Shown here piece after piece: positions 18,030 to 27,281 of a DNA stretch of 64,000 bases; the first letter of the stretch is position 1; the number at the start of each line of letters is the position of its first letter. This stretch comes from Candidatus Poribacteria bacterium (GTDB lineage Bacteria; Poribacteria; WGA-4E; WGA-3G). The notes below the pieces were generated by a model, which was given only the letters and a program-made list of their open reading frames with translations, was not told where the DNA came from and searched no databases. The stretch is from NCBI GenBank assembly GCA_022825665.1, contig JAJDWI010000153.1, positions 1 through 64,000 on the forward strand. The letters are read 5' to 3'. The translations under genes were made by a program, and so were the position numbers.

Positions 18030-18642
18030 TGAAAAATTAGACAAGAATGTCATTGTTACCTCTGTTGATGCAGTTGCGAATTGGGCGCGTTCTTCCGCGC
18101 TTTGGCCTATGACCTTCGGTCTTGCTTGCTGCGCTATAGAGTTTATGGCGGCTGCAGCTTCTAACTACGATCTGGACAGGTTCGGAGCAGGTGTTCCACG
18201 TGCAACACCGCGTCAATCTGACTTGATGGTAATTTCTGGAACAGTAACTCTCAAAATGGCAACACGGATCAAAAGACTTTATGAACAAATGCCGGAACCG
18301 AAGTATGTTATATCCATGGGAAGTTGTGCAACCAGTGGCGGACCTTACTGGCAGCACGGATACCACGTCCTCAAAGGTGTTGACAGAATTATTCCTGTTG
18401 ACGTTTATGTTCCCGGATGTCCTCCACGACCGGAGGCACTCATTGAAGGCTTGTTGAAATTACAAGAAAAAATAAAAACACAGACCGTGGCAAAACGCAC
18501 CAATGTTCCATTCCTCAAAAGGCTCTTTACTAAATCAGAATGGTACGAACACGAGAAAACTGAAAAAGCTGAAACCGAAGATGAAACAGATGAAACAGAA
18601 ACGCCTATATCTGAAGATGAAAGTCCTGATAATACGCAGTAA
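18019..18642 (+). CDS. nuoB: NADH-quinone oxidoreductase subunit B
   Basis: A 207-residue peripheral-arm subunit that binds the terminal N2 [4Fe-4S] cluster next to the quinone site. The adjacent cysteines are in GLACCAIEF, the third in [11 protein letters not shown] and the fourth in [11 protein letters not shown]. The core ends near residue 160 and is followed by an unusual Glu/Thr/Asp-rich acidic tail of about 35 residues ([18 protein letters not shown]). The start overlaps the end of nuoA, with AGGGAGGAA just before it. Confidence 0.94.
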   Translation: MIIDEKLDKNVIVTSVDAVANWARSSALWPMTFGLACCAIEFMAAAASNYDLDRFGAGVPRATPRQSDLMVISGTVTLKMATRIKRLYEQMPEPKYVISMGSCATSGGPYWQHGYHVLKGVDRIIPVDVYVPGCPPRPEALIEGLLKLQEKIKTQTVAKRTNVPFLKRLFTKSEWYEHEKTEKAETEDETDETETPISEDESPDNTQ

Positions 18643-18669
18643 ATAATAGATCATTTGGGAGTAGTATAC

Positions 18670-19155
18670 GTGAAGTCGGAAGAAATCTATGATGTATTAG
18701 TAGACAAGTTTGGTGAATCCATCTTGGGTATTGACTCCGAACTTGCGGGAGATCCGAGTATTCAAATTGCTCCTACAGCAATTTCGGATGTGTGCCAATT
18801 CCTTGCTGATACTGACACGTTGGCATTCGATTCATTGATGTGTCTTAGCGGTATTGATCTTGGTGTTAAAGAAGAAGTATTGTCAGTCGTCTATCATCTC
18901 CACTCTATGAAAAATCATCACAATGTCGTTTTGAAGACATCTGTTCCAAAAACTGACGCGCACATTCCGACCGTATCACATATTTGGAAAACAGCAGACT
19001 GGCACGAACGGGAAACTTATGATCTCTACGGAATTTTGTTTGATGGGCACGCCGACCTGCGTCGTATCTTACTACCGGATGATTGGGAAGGATACCCACT
19101 ACGAAAAGATTATCAGGAACCCGACTTTTATCGTGGTATGCGCGTTCCGTACTAA
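18670..19155 (+). CDS. nuoC: NADH-quinone oxidoreductase subunit C
   Basis: A 161-residue NuoC with the family signature ERETYDLYGILFDGHADLRR and the ending LRKDYQEPDFYRG. It is separate from NuoD, unlike the fused NuoCD of enterobacteria. The track starts at TTG 18655, but GTG 18670 is preferred because GGGAG falls eight bases before it. NuoC is a hydrophilic connecting-module subunit with no cofactor. It lies 27 bases after nuoB and 56 before nuoD. Confidence 0.92.
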   Translation: MKSEEIYDVLVDKFGESILGIDSELAGDPSIQIAPTAISDVCQFLADTDTLAFDSLMCLSGIDLGVKEEVLSVVYHLHSMKNHHNVVLKTSVPKTDAHIPTVSHIWKTADWHERETYDLYGILFDGHADLRRILLPDDWEGYPLRKDYQEPDFYRGMRVPY

Positions 19156-19211
19156 AAATTAGAGATATTTAATAGATAAAATAAATACAATTAAACAAGA
19201 TAATCCGCACT

Positions 19212-20417
19212 ATGGAAAGCACACAACAGACAGAATCAAAAATCATTGAACTTAAGCCTTTCACTGATGAAATGGTAGTTAATATGGGACCCCAGCATCC
19301 GAGTACACACGGGGTGTTGCGGTTGGAATTGAGGTTGGATGGTGAGATCGTGCGGGAAGCAATTCCACATATCGGCTACCTACACCGTTGTTTTGAGAAA
19401 CACTCCGAGAACCTCTCTTATCCCCAAATCATTCCTTTTACGGATCGGATGGATTACGTTGCGGCAATGAATCAGAATTGGGGGTTTTGCCTTGCCGTTG
19501 AGAAATTGCTTGAGATGGATGAAACCAAGGACTTTGCTGTGCCAGAACGGGCAGAATATTTGCGTGTGCTAATCTGTGAATTGAATCGGATTGCGAGTCA
19601 TCTGCTGTCTTTCGGTACCTACGGTATGGACATCGGAGCGTTCACCCCTTTTCTTTATGCCTTTCGCGATCGTGAACGGCTGCTTCTGCTTTTTGAGAAG
19701 GTCTGTGGCGCGCGTCTCACCTATAATTATATCCGTATTGGCGGTGTCTCCGAAATCATTCCTCTTGAACCCGGTTCAATTGCTGAACAGAATTATTTAG
19801 ACGAAATTGAAGGTTTTCTGGACTATTTTGAACCGAAGATTGACGAATACAACGATCTGTTGACATCAAACAGTATTTTTTCTGAACGGACTATGGGAGT
19901 TGCTGTGATGCCAGCCGAAATGGCAATCAGTTATGGTGCTACTGGTCCGAACCTTCGCGGTTCTGGTGTTGATTGGGATTTACGACGAGACGAACCTTAT
20001 TCCATCTACGACAGATTTGATTTTGATGTACCTATTGCTAAGGACATTCCAGAGTTAGGGGCTGTTTTAGGGGACTGCTGGAGTCGATACAAGGTGCGTA
20101 TGGATGAGATGAAGGAATCTGTTAAGATAGTCCGACAGATTTTGGCGGAAGGTCTCCCTGACGGTCCTGTCATGGCAGATTTGAAAGCGGTGCGTCCACC
20201 GAAAGGCGAAATCTATTTCCGTAGTGAAGCCCCACGCGGTGAACTCGGATTTTATATTGTAAGTGATGGTACACCGAAGCCTGTGCGAGTTAAAGGACGT
20301 TCCCCTTGCTTTAGTGCGTTAAGTGCACTCCAAGAACTGAGTCGTGGTTTAATGGTCGCAGATATTATTGCAATTATTGGCAGTATTGATATTGTGATGG
20401 GAGAAGTTGATAGGTAA
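19212..20417 (+). CDS. nuoD: NADH-quinone oxidoreductase subunit D
   Basis: A 401-residue 49-kDa-type subunit forming most of the quinone pocket with NuoB. The quinone-site loop MGPQHPSTHGVLRLELRLDGE and the C-terminal ending IIGSIDIVMGEVDR are both typical. The length matches standalone NuoD proteins. Related to [NiFe] hydrogenase large subunits, but the hydrogenase nickel-binding cysteines are absent, as expected for NuoD. Confidence 0.94.
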   Translation: MESTQQTESKIIELKPFTDEMVVNMGPQHPSTHGVLRLELRLDGEIVREAIPHIGYLHRCFEKHSENLSYPQIIPFTDRMDYVAAMNQNWGFCLAVEKLLEMDETKDFAVPERAEYLRVLICELNRIASHLLSFGTYGMDIGAFTPFLYAFRDRERLLLLFEKVCGARLTYNYIRIGGVSEIIPLEPGSIAEQNYLDEIEGFLDYFEPKIDEYNDLLTSNSIFSERTMGVAVMPAEMAISYGATGPNLRGSGVDWDLRRDEPYSIYDRFDFDVPIAKDIPELGAVLGDCWSRYKVRMDEMKESVKIVRQILAEGLPDGPVMADLKAVRPPKGEIYFRSEAPRGELGFYIVSDGTPKPVRVKGRSPCFSALSALQELSRGLMVADIIAIIGSIDIVMGEVDR

Positions 20418-20459
20418 ACTATCACTAACGGTTCGTGTACCAGTTGGTTAGGAGACTTG

Positions 20460-21695
20460 ATGTCAGATTTTTTTTCTGATGGATTCTTTAAAAATATAAA
20501 TTTGCAAGACAGTTCTAATTGGGCAACAGATTTCGTGCAGGATGTCATAATTCCACGACTGCCAGAGGCGGTTGCAGGACATTTTTCTGTGGAATTAGGC
20601 ACGGTGATTGTGATGTTAGTATGTGCAGGTATATTTGTTGCCGTTGTGCCATTACTCCCTTTGGTATTAGTGCTTGCAGAGCGGAAAGTTGCAGCGCGTT
20701 TTCAGAATCGCACTGGTCCCATGCGTGTTGGACCGTGGGGCACACTTCAAACCTTAGCCGATGGTCTAAAACTCATTTTCAAAGAGGATTTTATTCCACC
20801 GCAAGGTGATAAAGTTCTTTTCCTGCTTGCACCTTATGTCATATTTGCATGCTCTTTTGCTGTATTCGCAGCAATCCCATTCGGTCAGGATATCTTGGTA
20901 AGTGACTTTAATATTGGCATTTTCTATATCATGGCGATCTCATCTGTGATTGTCATGGGTGTCATTATGGCAGGTTGGTCTTCAAACAGTAAATGGTCAC
21001 TGTTGGGGTCATTACGTTCCGCAGCACAAATTGTTAGTTATGAAATCCCACTGGGACTTTCCATTCTGACTATTGTCATGCTTGTAGGTAGTTTGAGCAT
21101 GCGTGAGATTGTAGCAAGTCAGGATGGTGGCATTTTCACTTGGATCATATTTCGGTCGCCTTTTACCTTTATTGCATTCTTTATCTTCTTTATATCTGCT
21201 ATTGCTGAGGTAAACCGAACGCCATTTGATCTACCAGAAGCGGAGTCCGAGATTGTGGCAGGATTCCACACTGAATATAGTGGCATGCGTTTTGCGCTTT
21301 TCTTCATTGCTGAATATGCAAATATGTTCGCGGTGAGTGCAATTGGGGTGACGCTCTTCCTCGGTGGGTGGCAAGGTGTTTTGCCGGGATATGATTTTCT
21401 CGGTGGATTACCTGGATTTGTCATTAAAACATTAGGACTTGTATTCCTAATGATGTGGTTGAGATGGACGTTACCACGTTTACGGGTGGATCAACTGATG
21501 AATCTCTGTTGGAAATACTTTATCCCAATTTCATTTTTTAATATATTAGGTACAGGTATATGGGGATTGATTTTTAAGGAAGATGATGTGTGGAGTATTG
21601 GCATCAGTTGTGCAATTATCTATATTGCTCTAATCAGTGCATACGCGATTGCTGGAAGAAATCTTGCGAGAAGACCGGAACCACAACCGAGTTAA
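20460..21695 (+). CDS. nuoH: NADH-quinone oxidoreductase subunit H
   Basis: A 411-residue polytopic subunit joining the two arms and lining the quinone channel. Diagnostic pieces are LAERKVAARFQNRTGP, GPWGTLQTLADGLKLIFKED and AEVNRTPFDLPEAESEIVAGFHTEYSG. ATG 20460 is chosen over the track's TTG 20457, since GGAG sits five bases upstream. A soluble N-terminal stretch of about 45 residues precedes the first membrane segment, longer than in enterobacterial NuoH. Confidence 0.94.
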   Translation: MSDFFSDGFFKNINLQDSSNWATDFVQDVIIPRLPEAVAGHFSVELGTVIVMLVCAGIFVAVVPLLPLVLVLAERKVAARFQNRTGPMRVGPWGTLQTLADGLKLIFKEDFIPPQGDKVLFLLAPYVIFACSFAVFAAIPFGQDILVSDFNIGIFYIMAISSVIVMGVIMAGWSSNSKWSLLGSLRSAAQIVSYEIPLGLSILTIVMLVGSLSMREIVASQDGGIFTWIIFRSPFTFIAFFIFFISAIAEVNRTPFDLPEAESEIVAGFHTEYSGMRFALFFIAEYANMFAVSAIGVTLFLGGWQGVLPGYDFLGGLPGFVIKTLGLVFLMMWLRWTLPRLRVDQLMNLCWKYFIPISFFNILGTGIWGLIFKEDDVWSIGISCAIIYIALISAYAIAGRNLARRPEPQPS

Positions 21696-21791
21696 TTATC
21701 ACTCCTGCTGTAGGAATAATTTTCGAATCTCGACCTTTGAACTCACATTTGAATAGGCAGCAACAATCAAGTGTTGGAGGATTAGTTAGCC

Positions 21792-22511
21792 ATGGACAAA
21801 TACATACGCAACATATACAAAGGTGTCTACACCGTCCTTGTTGGAATGCGGATTACGATTCGGCAGTTCTTTGAACCGAACGTAACACACCAATATCCTT
21901 ATGAACACGATTTTGAAAAGAAGCAGAACGTCAGAGAGATTCCGAAAGGTTATCGTGGACAACTCTACAATCGGATTGAGGATTGCATCGGATGTAAAAA
22001 GTGTGAGTTAATTTGCCCTGTAGATTGTATCACGATTACAGGTGATAAACTTCCCAAAGGTGAACAACTGTGGGATAGTATGAATGTCATTCATCTTAAA
22101 GATGGACGTGAAATCATCGGTCTCATTGAAGGTGAGGACAAAAAATTAAACCTTGACGAGGAACTCACTATCACAAATATTACCTCGCGCCAAGGACCAC
22201 AGGAAGTTATTGACCGACTTGAGCAATCTGGAGATGAGAGCAGAACGCAAACCATTTCTGGAAGCGAAGTTTCACGTGTCGTCACGCGAAATCCTGTTGT
22301 TTTCTACCTTGACCAGTTTGATATTGACATGTCTCTCTGTATGTATTGTGGACTTTGTACAGAGGTATGTCCGACAGAATGTCTTACAATGATAGATACA
22401 CTTGAAGGAATTGAGTATTCAAAGTTTGACCGTACAGATTTAATTTTCAATTTTGACAAGCAGGAGATGTACGGAAAAGACGAAACAGATACTGCAGAAG
22501 CAGCAGATTAG
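21792..22511 (+). CDS. nuoI: NADH-quinone oxidoreductase subunit I with an insertion between its iron-sulfur motifs
   Basis: A 239-residue NuoI, the two-[4Fe-4S] ferredoxin-like subunit (N6a and N6b) that passes electrons to NuoB. The first motif is CIGCKKCELICP (Cys65, 68, 71, 75) and the second CMYCGLCTEVCP (Cys183, 186, 189, 193). The two are separated by about 108 residues, where typical NuoI has about 30-40. The insert contains a stretch resembling a small beta domain (VIHLKDGREIIGLIEGED) and a polar linker. Both cysteine motifs are complete, so it should still carry two clusters. The gene sits 96 bases after nuoH. Confidence 0.9.
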   Translation: MDKYIRNIYKGVYTVLVGMRITIRQFFEPNVTHQYPYEHDFEKKQNVREIPKGYRGQLYNRIEDCIGCKKCELICPVDCITITGDKLPKGEQLWDSMNVIHLKDGREIIGLIEGEDKKLNLDEELTITNITSRQGPQEVIDRLEQSGDESRTQTISGSEVSRVVTRNPVVFYLDQFDIDMSLCMYCGLCTEVCPTECLTMIDTLEGIEYSKFDRTDLIFNFDKQEMYGKDETDTAEAAD

Positions 22512-22551
22512 AAAGTTCTATTACAAGGTTCTTGTAGGGATAGTATTATAG

Positions 22552-23070
22552 ATGGAATTTACGCTTAAAACATTTATCTTTTACGGTTTTGCGCTGATGA
22601 CAATCGCATCTGCACTTGCAGTGGTAACAGTTCGGAACATTGTGCATGCTGCTTTCGCACTGATGGTTACGCTGTTCGGTGTCGCCGGACTTTATGTATT
22701 TCTACAAGCCGATTTCCTCGCAGCAACACAGGTCATTGTTTACGTTGGTGGTATTTTGGTTCTTATCCTTTTCGGTGTTATGATGACAAGTGGAAGATTA
22801 GAGATGCGTATCCACATTGAACGAGGTCAGCTTCTATTAGGTGGTGGTATTTCTCTTGCACTGCTAATGCTTCTTTTAACGGTCATTGCCAATACACCTA
22901 TCTGGAAGAATCTCACTGATGATGGGACGCAACTTGCTCCAACAACAGAACGTATCGGTCAACTTATACTGAATGAAAAGTTTTTGTTGCCTTTTGAGGT
23001 AGTCTCTGTGCTACTGTTAGTTGCGTTAATCGGTGCTGCCCTTATTTCTCGCAAGGAAGTAAGGGATTAA
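22552..23070 (+). CDS. nuoJ: NADH-quinone oxidoreductase subunit J
   Basis: A 172-residue membrane subunit with five hydrophobic segments and the NuoJ pattern VRNIVHAAFALMVTLFGVAGLYVFLQADFLAATQVIVYVGGI. The pi-bulge helix region and end (LLVALIGAALISRKE) match the family. It is part of the E-channel and proton-pumping membrane arm. Located 40 bases after nuoI and 24 before nuoK. Confidence 0.93.
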   Translation: MEFTLKTFIFYGFALMTIASALAVVTVRNIVHAAFALMVTLFGVAGLYVFLQADFLAATQVIVYVGGILVLILFGVMMTSGRLEMRIHIERGQLLLGGGISLALLMLLLTVIANTPIWKNLTDDGTQLAPTTERIGQLILNEKFLLPFEVVSVLLLVALIGAALISRKEVRD

Positions 23071-23094
23071 TCCTTACTGTCTTTAGGTTAAAAA

Positions 23095-23427
23095 ATGAGT
23101 TTACAACACTATTTGGTAATCAGTTCAATTCTATTTTCTCTTGGTATTTTTGCAGTGCTAACTCGTAAGAATGCAATCAGCATTCTGATGGGTATTGAAC
23201 TCATTCTCAATTCCTGCAATCTAAACTTTGTCGCATTTTCGCGGTTTGTTACACCCGCTGAAACCATTGTCGGTTCGGAAGTTTTCCGCTTTGATGGACA
23301 AATAATCGCTATCTTCGGTATTGTACTCGCTGCAGCTGAAGCTGCTGTGTTTCTCGCTATAATTCTCGCTATCTACCGTGAGTTCGGTAGTATACGTCCA
23401 GATGAAGTAGATACCTTGAAAGGTTAA
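23095..23427 (+). CDS. nuoK: NADH-quinone oxidoreductase subunit K
   Basis: A 110-residue protein with three membrane helices and the conserved glutamates of NuoK in ISILMGIELILNSCNLNFVAF and VLAAAEAAVFLAIILAIYR. These acids take part in proton transfer. Slightly longer than usual because of an extended loop (VTPAETIVGSEVFRFDG). It lies 15 bases before nuoL. Confidence 0.93.
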   Translation: MSLQHYLVISSILFSLGIFAVLTRKNAISILMGIELILNSCNLNFVAFSRFVTPAETIVGSEVFRFDGQIIAIFGIVLAAAEAAVFLAIILAIYREFGSIRPDEVDTLKG

Positions 23428-23442
23428 TAGTAAAGTAAAAGC

Positions 23443-25647
23443 ATGGTTGTTCCCTTAATAAGTATCATCTTACTTGCCCCGCTTGCATCCTTTGCAATAT
23501 TTGCATTATTAGGTTTAGCAAAACGGAATTTCCCACGACAAGACTATCTGTCTACCTTTGCGATGCTTGTCGCACTCGGATGTTCTCTCCTTCTCATACA
23601 GGAAGTAACTTCAGAACCTACACCGCTTACAGTAGAGTGGCTTTCACTCGGAAGTGTTAACTTCTCAATGGGATTCTATCTTGACAGCGTCACGGTGATT
23701 ATGCTGATTGTTGTCACTCTGGTGAGTAGCCTTGTCCATATTTTCTCTATTGGCTACATGCATGGGGATCCACGGTATTCTCGCTTTTTCGCTTTTCTCT
23801 CCCTTTTCTCATTTTCAATGCTGTTTTTGGTCGTATCGGATAACCTACTCGGTATTTATATCGGTTGGGAACTTGTTGGTCTGTGCTCCTATCTGTTGAT
23901 TGGCTTCTGGTTCGAGAAGGATACTGCTGCGAATGCATGTAAGAAGGCTTTTCTGACAACACGGGTCGGTGATGTCGGTATGTTCATCGGCATGATGATG
24001 CTGTTTGCAGAATTCAGAACACTATCTCTCTATGGGGATACTGGAATCTTTGAAGCAGTTGCGACATTAGAATCAGGACAGATAGCATGGCTCTCTATTG
24101 CCGGTATTCTCATATTTTGTGGTGCTGTCGGTAAATCTGCTCAAGTGCCGTTGCATACGTGGTTGCCAGACGCAATGGAAGGTCCAACACCTGTGAGTGC
24201 GTTAATCCACGCTGCAACGATGGTTGCCGCAGGTGTGTATCTTGTTGCTCGGATGTTCCCAATTTTGACCCCAACCTCGTCTCTGGTAATTGCTTATGTC
24301 GGTGGCATAACCGCACTCGTCGCAGCGACAATTGCTATTGTTAGATTTGATATTAAACGTGTTTTGGCATATTCTACGATTAGCCAATTGGGGTATATGA
24401 TGTTGGCAATTGGTGCTGGGAGTTATGTTGCGGGGCTTTTTCATCTTACCACGCACGCATTTTTCAAAGCATTGCTGTTTCTCGGTTCTGGTAGCGTTAT
24501 CCACGCCTTCCACGCAATGCATGCCCACCATGATGATGCGGAACACACAGAAGATGCAGCGCATGAACACGCTGACAACAGTTTGGTTCACGAACACGGT
24601 TCCGAAATTCCACCTGACCAAGATATGCGTAACATGGGTGGACTCCGCCGTAAAATGCCATTGACTTTCATTACGATGCTCATCGCTACGTTATCTATCT
24701 CTGGTGTGCCGTTTGTCTTTTCAGGTTTTTGGAGTAAAGATAAGATTTTAGGTGGCGTACTTGGACGCGCAATGGAATGGAACTCGGTGCATCATTACAT
24801 ATTATTTGCTATGGCACTGATTGCTGCGGGTATAACAGCGTTCTACATGTTCCGCTTGATATTTATGACCTTCTTCGGCGAACCGCGCAATCAAGAGATG
24901 CACGACATGGCACACGAATCCCCTTGGGTAATGGTGGTTCCGCTTATTGTTTTGGCAGTCTTGAGTTTTCCAGTTGTCAATACACTTTGGTTTAACAAAG
25001 ATTATATTGAACCACCGCCACAACACCATATTCCTGCTCCACAACATGCTTACGTTTCACCTGATAGCAAAATAGGTGATGCGAACTTTGGTTTCTCTCT
25101 CTTCGGTGTTTCCACTGCCCAAGCTGCAGAAGAAGATGCTGGACCCGACACTGCACAGGCTGATGATGCCTATCACATACACCATCGTGCACATAATATC
25201 GCAATGGTGTTATCCATCTGTGTCGCAGGTTTAGGTATACTGCTATCTTGGTTGTTTTACCATAGACGTAGGTTCTCTGCCGAAGGCGTTGCAACAACTT
25301 TCCGCCCGGTCTATAACCTATTTTGGAATAAATACTATTTTGACGAATTTTACGACGGTGTTCTGGTTGCATTGACAGTATGGAAATCACGACTTTTTGC
25401 CAAATTTGACCTTTCTTTCATTGACGGTATCGTCAATGGTGTTGGAAAGATAACACGTGATATTTTCGCCGCCTTTATAGGCTTTTTTGATAACCGTGTT
25501 GTTGATGGTTTCGTCAACCGCGTAGCAGAGGTTACGTGGGCAGCAGGCGGTAGAATCCGAAAAATACAAACAGGAGCAATACAGACCTATCTCTTTGTCG
25601 TTCTTGGCGGAATAGTGTTGATAATATTGATTTTCAGACTTTTCTAA
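23443..25647 (+). CDS. nuoL: NADH-quinone oxidoreductase subunit L with His-rich loop
   Basis: A 734-residue antiporter-like subunit, about 120 residues longer than E. coli NuoL. The core is standard: GWELVGLCSYLLIGFW, the proton-path segment QVPLHTWLPDAMEGPTPVSALIHAATMVAAG and the long lateral helix at the C-terminus. Two insertions explain the extra length. One, around residues 355-390, is rich in His, Asp and Glu (HAHHDDAEHTEDAAHEHAD). The other, near residues 525-585, is a polar Pro/His/Ala stretch. It pumps protons at the distal end of the membrane arm. Confidence 0.93.
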   Translation: MVVPLISIILLAPLASFAIFALLGLAKRNFPRQDYLSTFAMLVALGCSLLLIQEVTSEPTPLTVEWLSLGSVNFSMGFYLDSVTVIMLIVVTLVSSLVHIFSIGYMHGDPRYSRFFAFLSLFSFSMLFLVVSDNLLGIYIGWELVGLCSYLLIGFWFEKDTAANACKKAFLTTRVGDVGMFIGMMMLFAEFRTLSLYGDTGIFEAVATLESGQIAWLSIAGILIFCGAVGKSAQVPLHTWLPDAMEGPTPVSALIHAATMVAAGVYLVARMFPILTPTSSLVIAYVGGITALVAATIAIVRFDIKRVLAYSTISQLGYMMLAIGAGSYVAGLFHLTTHAFFKALLFLGSGSVIHAFHAMHAHHDDAEHTEDAAHEHADNSLVHEHGSEIPPDQDMRNMGGLRRKMPLTFITMLIATLSISGVPFVFSGFWSKDKILGGVLGRAMEWNSVHHYILFAMALIAAGITAFYMFRLIFMTFFGEPRNQEMHDMAHESPWVMVVPLIVLAVLSFPVVNTLWFNKDYIEPPPQHHIPAPQHAYVSPDSKIGDANFGFSLFGVSTAQAAEEDAGPDTAQADDAYHIHHRAHNIAMVLSICVAGLGILLSWLFYHRRRFSAEGVATTFRPVYNLFWNKYYFDEFYDGVLVALTVWKSRLFAKFDLSFIDGIVNGVGKITRDIFAAFIGFFDNRVVDGFVNRVAEVTWAAGGRIRKIQTGAIQTYLFVVLGGIVLIILIFRLF

Positions 25648-25745
25648 GTGCTTATTGCATAATATTCCCATATTAGTGTGAGAGTACAGAATTAACTATA
25701 ACAATTTTGCCTATAGTGCAAATTCAGTGAGGAAGAATACAAAAA

Positions 25746-27272
25746 ATGTTATTGTCGCTAATGATTTTTGTCCCTTTGCTTGGGATGATCGTTGTCCTAC
25801 TTTTACCACGAGAGTCGGAAGAACTAATAAAACGCGCTACGCTTGCTTTCACACTTGTTCCGCTTGTACTTGCTGTTGTATTATTTGTATCTTATGACCG
25901 ATCAAGTGCTGGAACGCAGTATTTTGTCAATGTTCCTTGGATTGATGCATTTAATATCAATTATCATATCGGTATTGACGGTTTAAGTGTAACGCTCTTG
26001 CTGCTTACTGCACTCTTGGGACCAATCTGTGTCCTTGCCTCTTGGCGCAATATTGAAAAAGGTCTTAAGGCATATATGGCACTGTTCCTGTTGCTTGAGA
26101 CAGGGATGCTCGGATTTTTCGCAGCGTTGGATCTGTTCCTGTTCTTTGTTTTCTTTGAATTGACACTGCTACCGATGTATTTCCTGATTGGTGTATGGGG
26201 TGGACCACGTAGAGAATATGCGGCAATAAAATTCTTTCTGTATACCTTATTTGGCAGTGTGCTGATGTTGGTTGCCATGATTGCAGTCTACCTCAACAGC
26301 AATGTGATTAACGGTGTAGCAGAAGGTGTCCGAACCTTTGACATTCCAACACTTATTACATTAGCAGGAACAACAGGACATGCCCTTGCCGATTCAACTT
26401 TCCAAATGTGGGTATTTCTTGGTTTCTTTATCGGTTTTGCTGTAAAAGTGCCGATCTTCCCCTTCCATACTTGGCTTCCCGATGCACACGTTGAAGCACC
26501 CACTGCAATTAGCGTTATCCTTGCGGGTGTTCTACTAAAGATGGGTACTTATGGAATAGTGCGTATTAATATGGCGATGTTCCCAGAAGGTCTGGCAATC
26601 TTTACGAATGGCGTTGGTTTCTGGGGTAACAGTTTAGCATTACTCGGTTTCATCAATATTGTCTACGGGTCATTCTGTGCATTAGCACAAACCGATTTTA
26701 AGAAGTTAGTCGCATATTCAAGTATCGGACACATGGGATTTGTAATTTTGGGACTTGCTGCAGGAAATTCTGCCGGTATCAACGGTGCAATACTCCAAAT
26801 GTTCAATCACGGTGTCATTAGTGCGATGCTCTTCCTCCTTGTTGGTGTACTCTATGACCGTGCACACCATCGCGAAATAAACGGGTTTGGTGGTATAGCA
26901 ACAAAAATGCCAGTCTACACAGGTATAACTACGCTCGCGTTTATGGCATCTTTAGGCTTACCCGGATTAAGTGGATTTGTTGGTGAAGCATTATCTCTAC
27001 TGGGTGCATTCCAAGAATTCGAACTAATAACTATCCTTTCTACAATAGGCATTGTTGTCGGTGCAGCATACTTCCTCTGGACACTTCAAAGGGTTTTCTT
27101 AGGGCAACTTAACCCCAAATACGAAGACCTACCAGAAATCAATAAACGTGAAATCCTGACTTTGGTACCACTTGGGATTCTCACCATAGTCCTCGGTATA
27201 TGGCCCAACTTTGCACTTGATATGTTTAGCGAATCTGTTACCAATCTCGTTAACGTATTAGATGCAATATAG
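25746..27272 (+). CDS. nuoM: NADH-quinone oxidoreductase subunit M
   Basis: A 508-residue antiporter-like proton-pumping subunit. Conserved pieces include LLLETGMLGFFAALDLFLFFVFFE with its key Glu, VPIFPFHTWLPDAHVEAPTAISVILAGVLLKMGTYG and KLVAYSSIGHMGFVILG. The length is normal for the family. A 98-base gap separates it from nuoL, the largest gap in the operon apart from that before nuoI; no clear promoter or terminator is seen there. It is ten bases before nuoN. Confidence 0.94.
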   Translation: MLLSLMIFVPLLGMIVVLLLPRESEELIKRATLAFTLVPLVLAVVLFVSYDRSSAGTQYFVNVPWIDAFNINYHIGIDGLSVTLLLLTALLGPICVLASWRNIEKGLKAYMALFLLLETGMLGFFAALDLFLFFVFFELTLLPMYFLIGVWGGPRREYAAIKFFLYTLFGSVLMLVAMIAVYLNSNVINGVAEGVRTFDIPTLITLAGTTGHALADSTFQMWVFLGFFIGFAVKVPIFPFHTWLPDAHVEAPTAISVILAGVLLKMGTYGIVRINMAMFPEGLAIFTNGVGFWGNSLALLGFINIVYGSFCALAQTDFKKLVAYSSIGHMGFVILGLAAGNSAGINGAILQMFNHGVISAMLFLLVGVLYDRAHHREINGFGGIATKMPVYTGITTLAFMASLGLPGLSGFVGEALSLLGAFQEFELITILSTIGIVVGAAYFLWTLQRVFLGQLNPKYEDLPEINKREILTLVPLGILTIVLGIWPNFALDMFSESVTNLVNVLDAI

Positions 27273-27281
27273 GAGAACGGT

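Noticed and set aside
24202-24621. 139-residue minus-strand ORF inside nuoL
   Set aside because: Shadow of the conserved NuoL core and His-rich loop.
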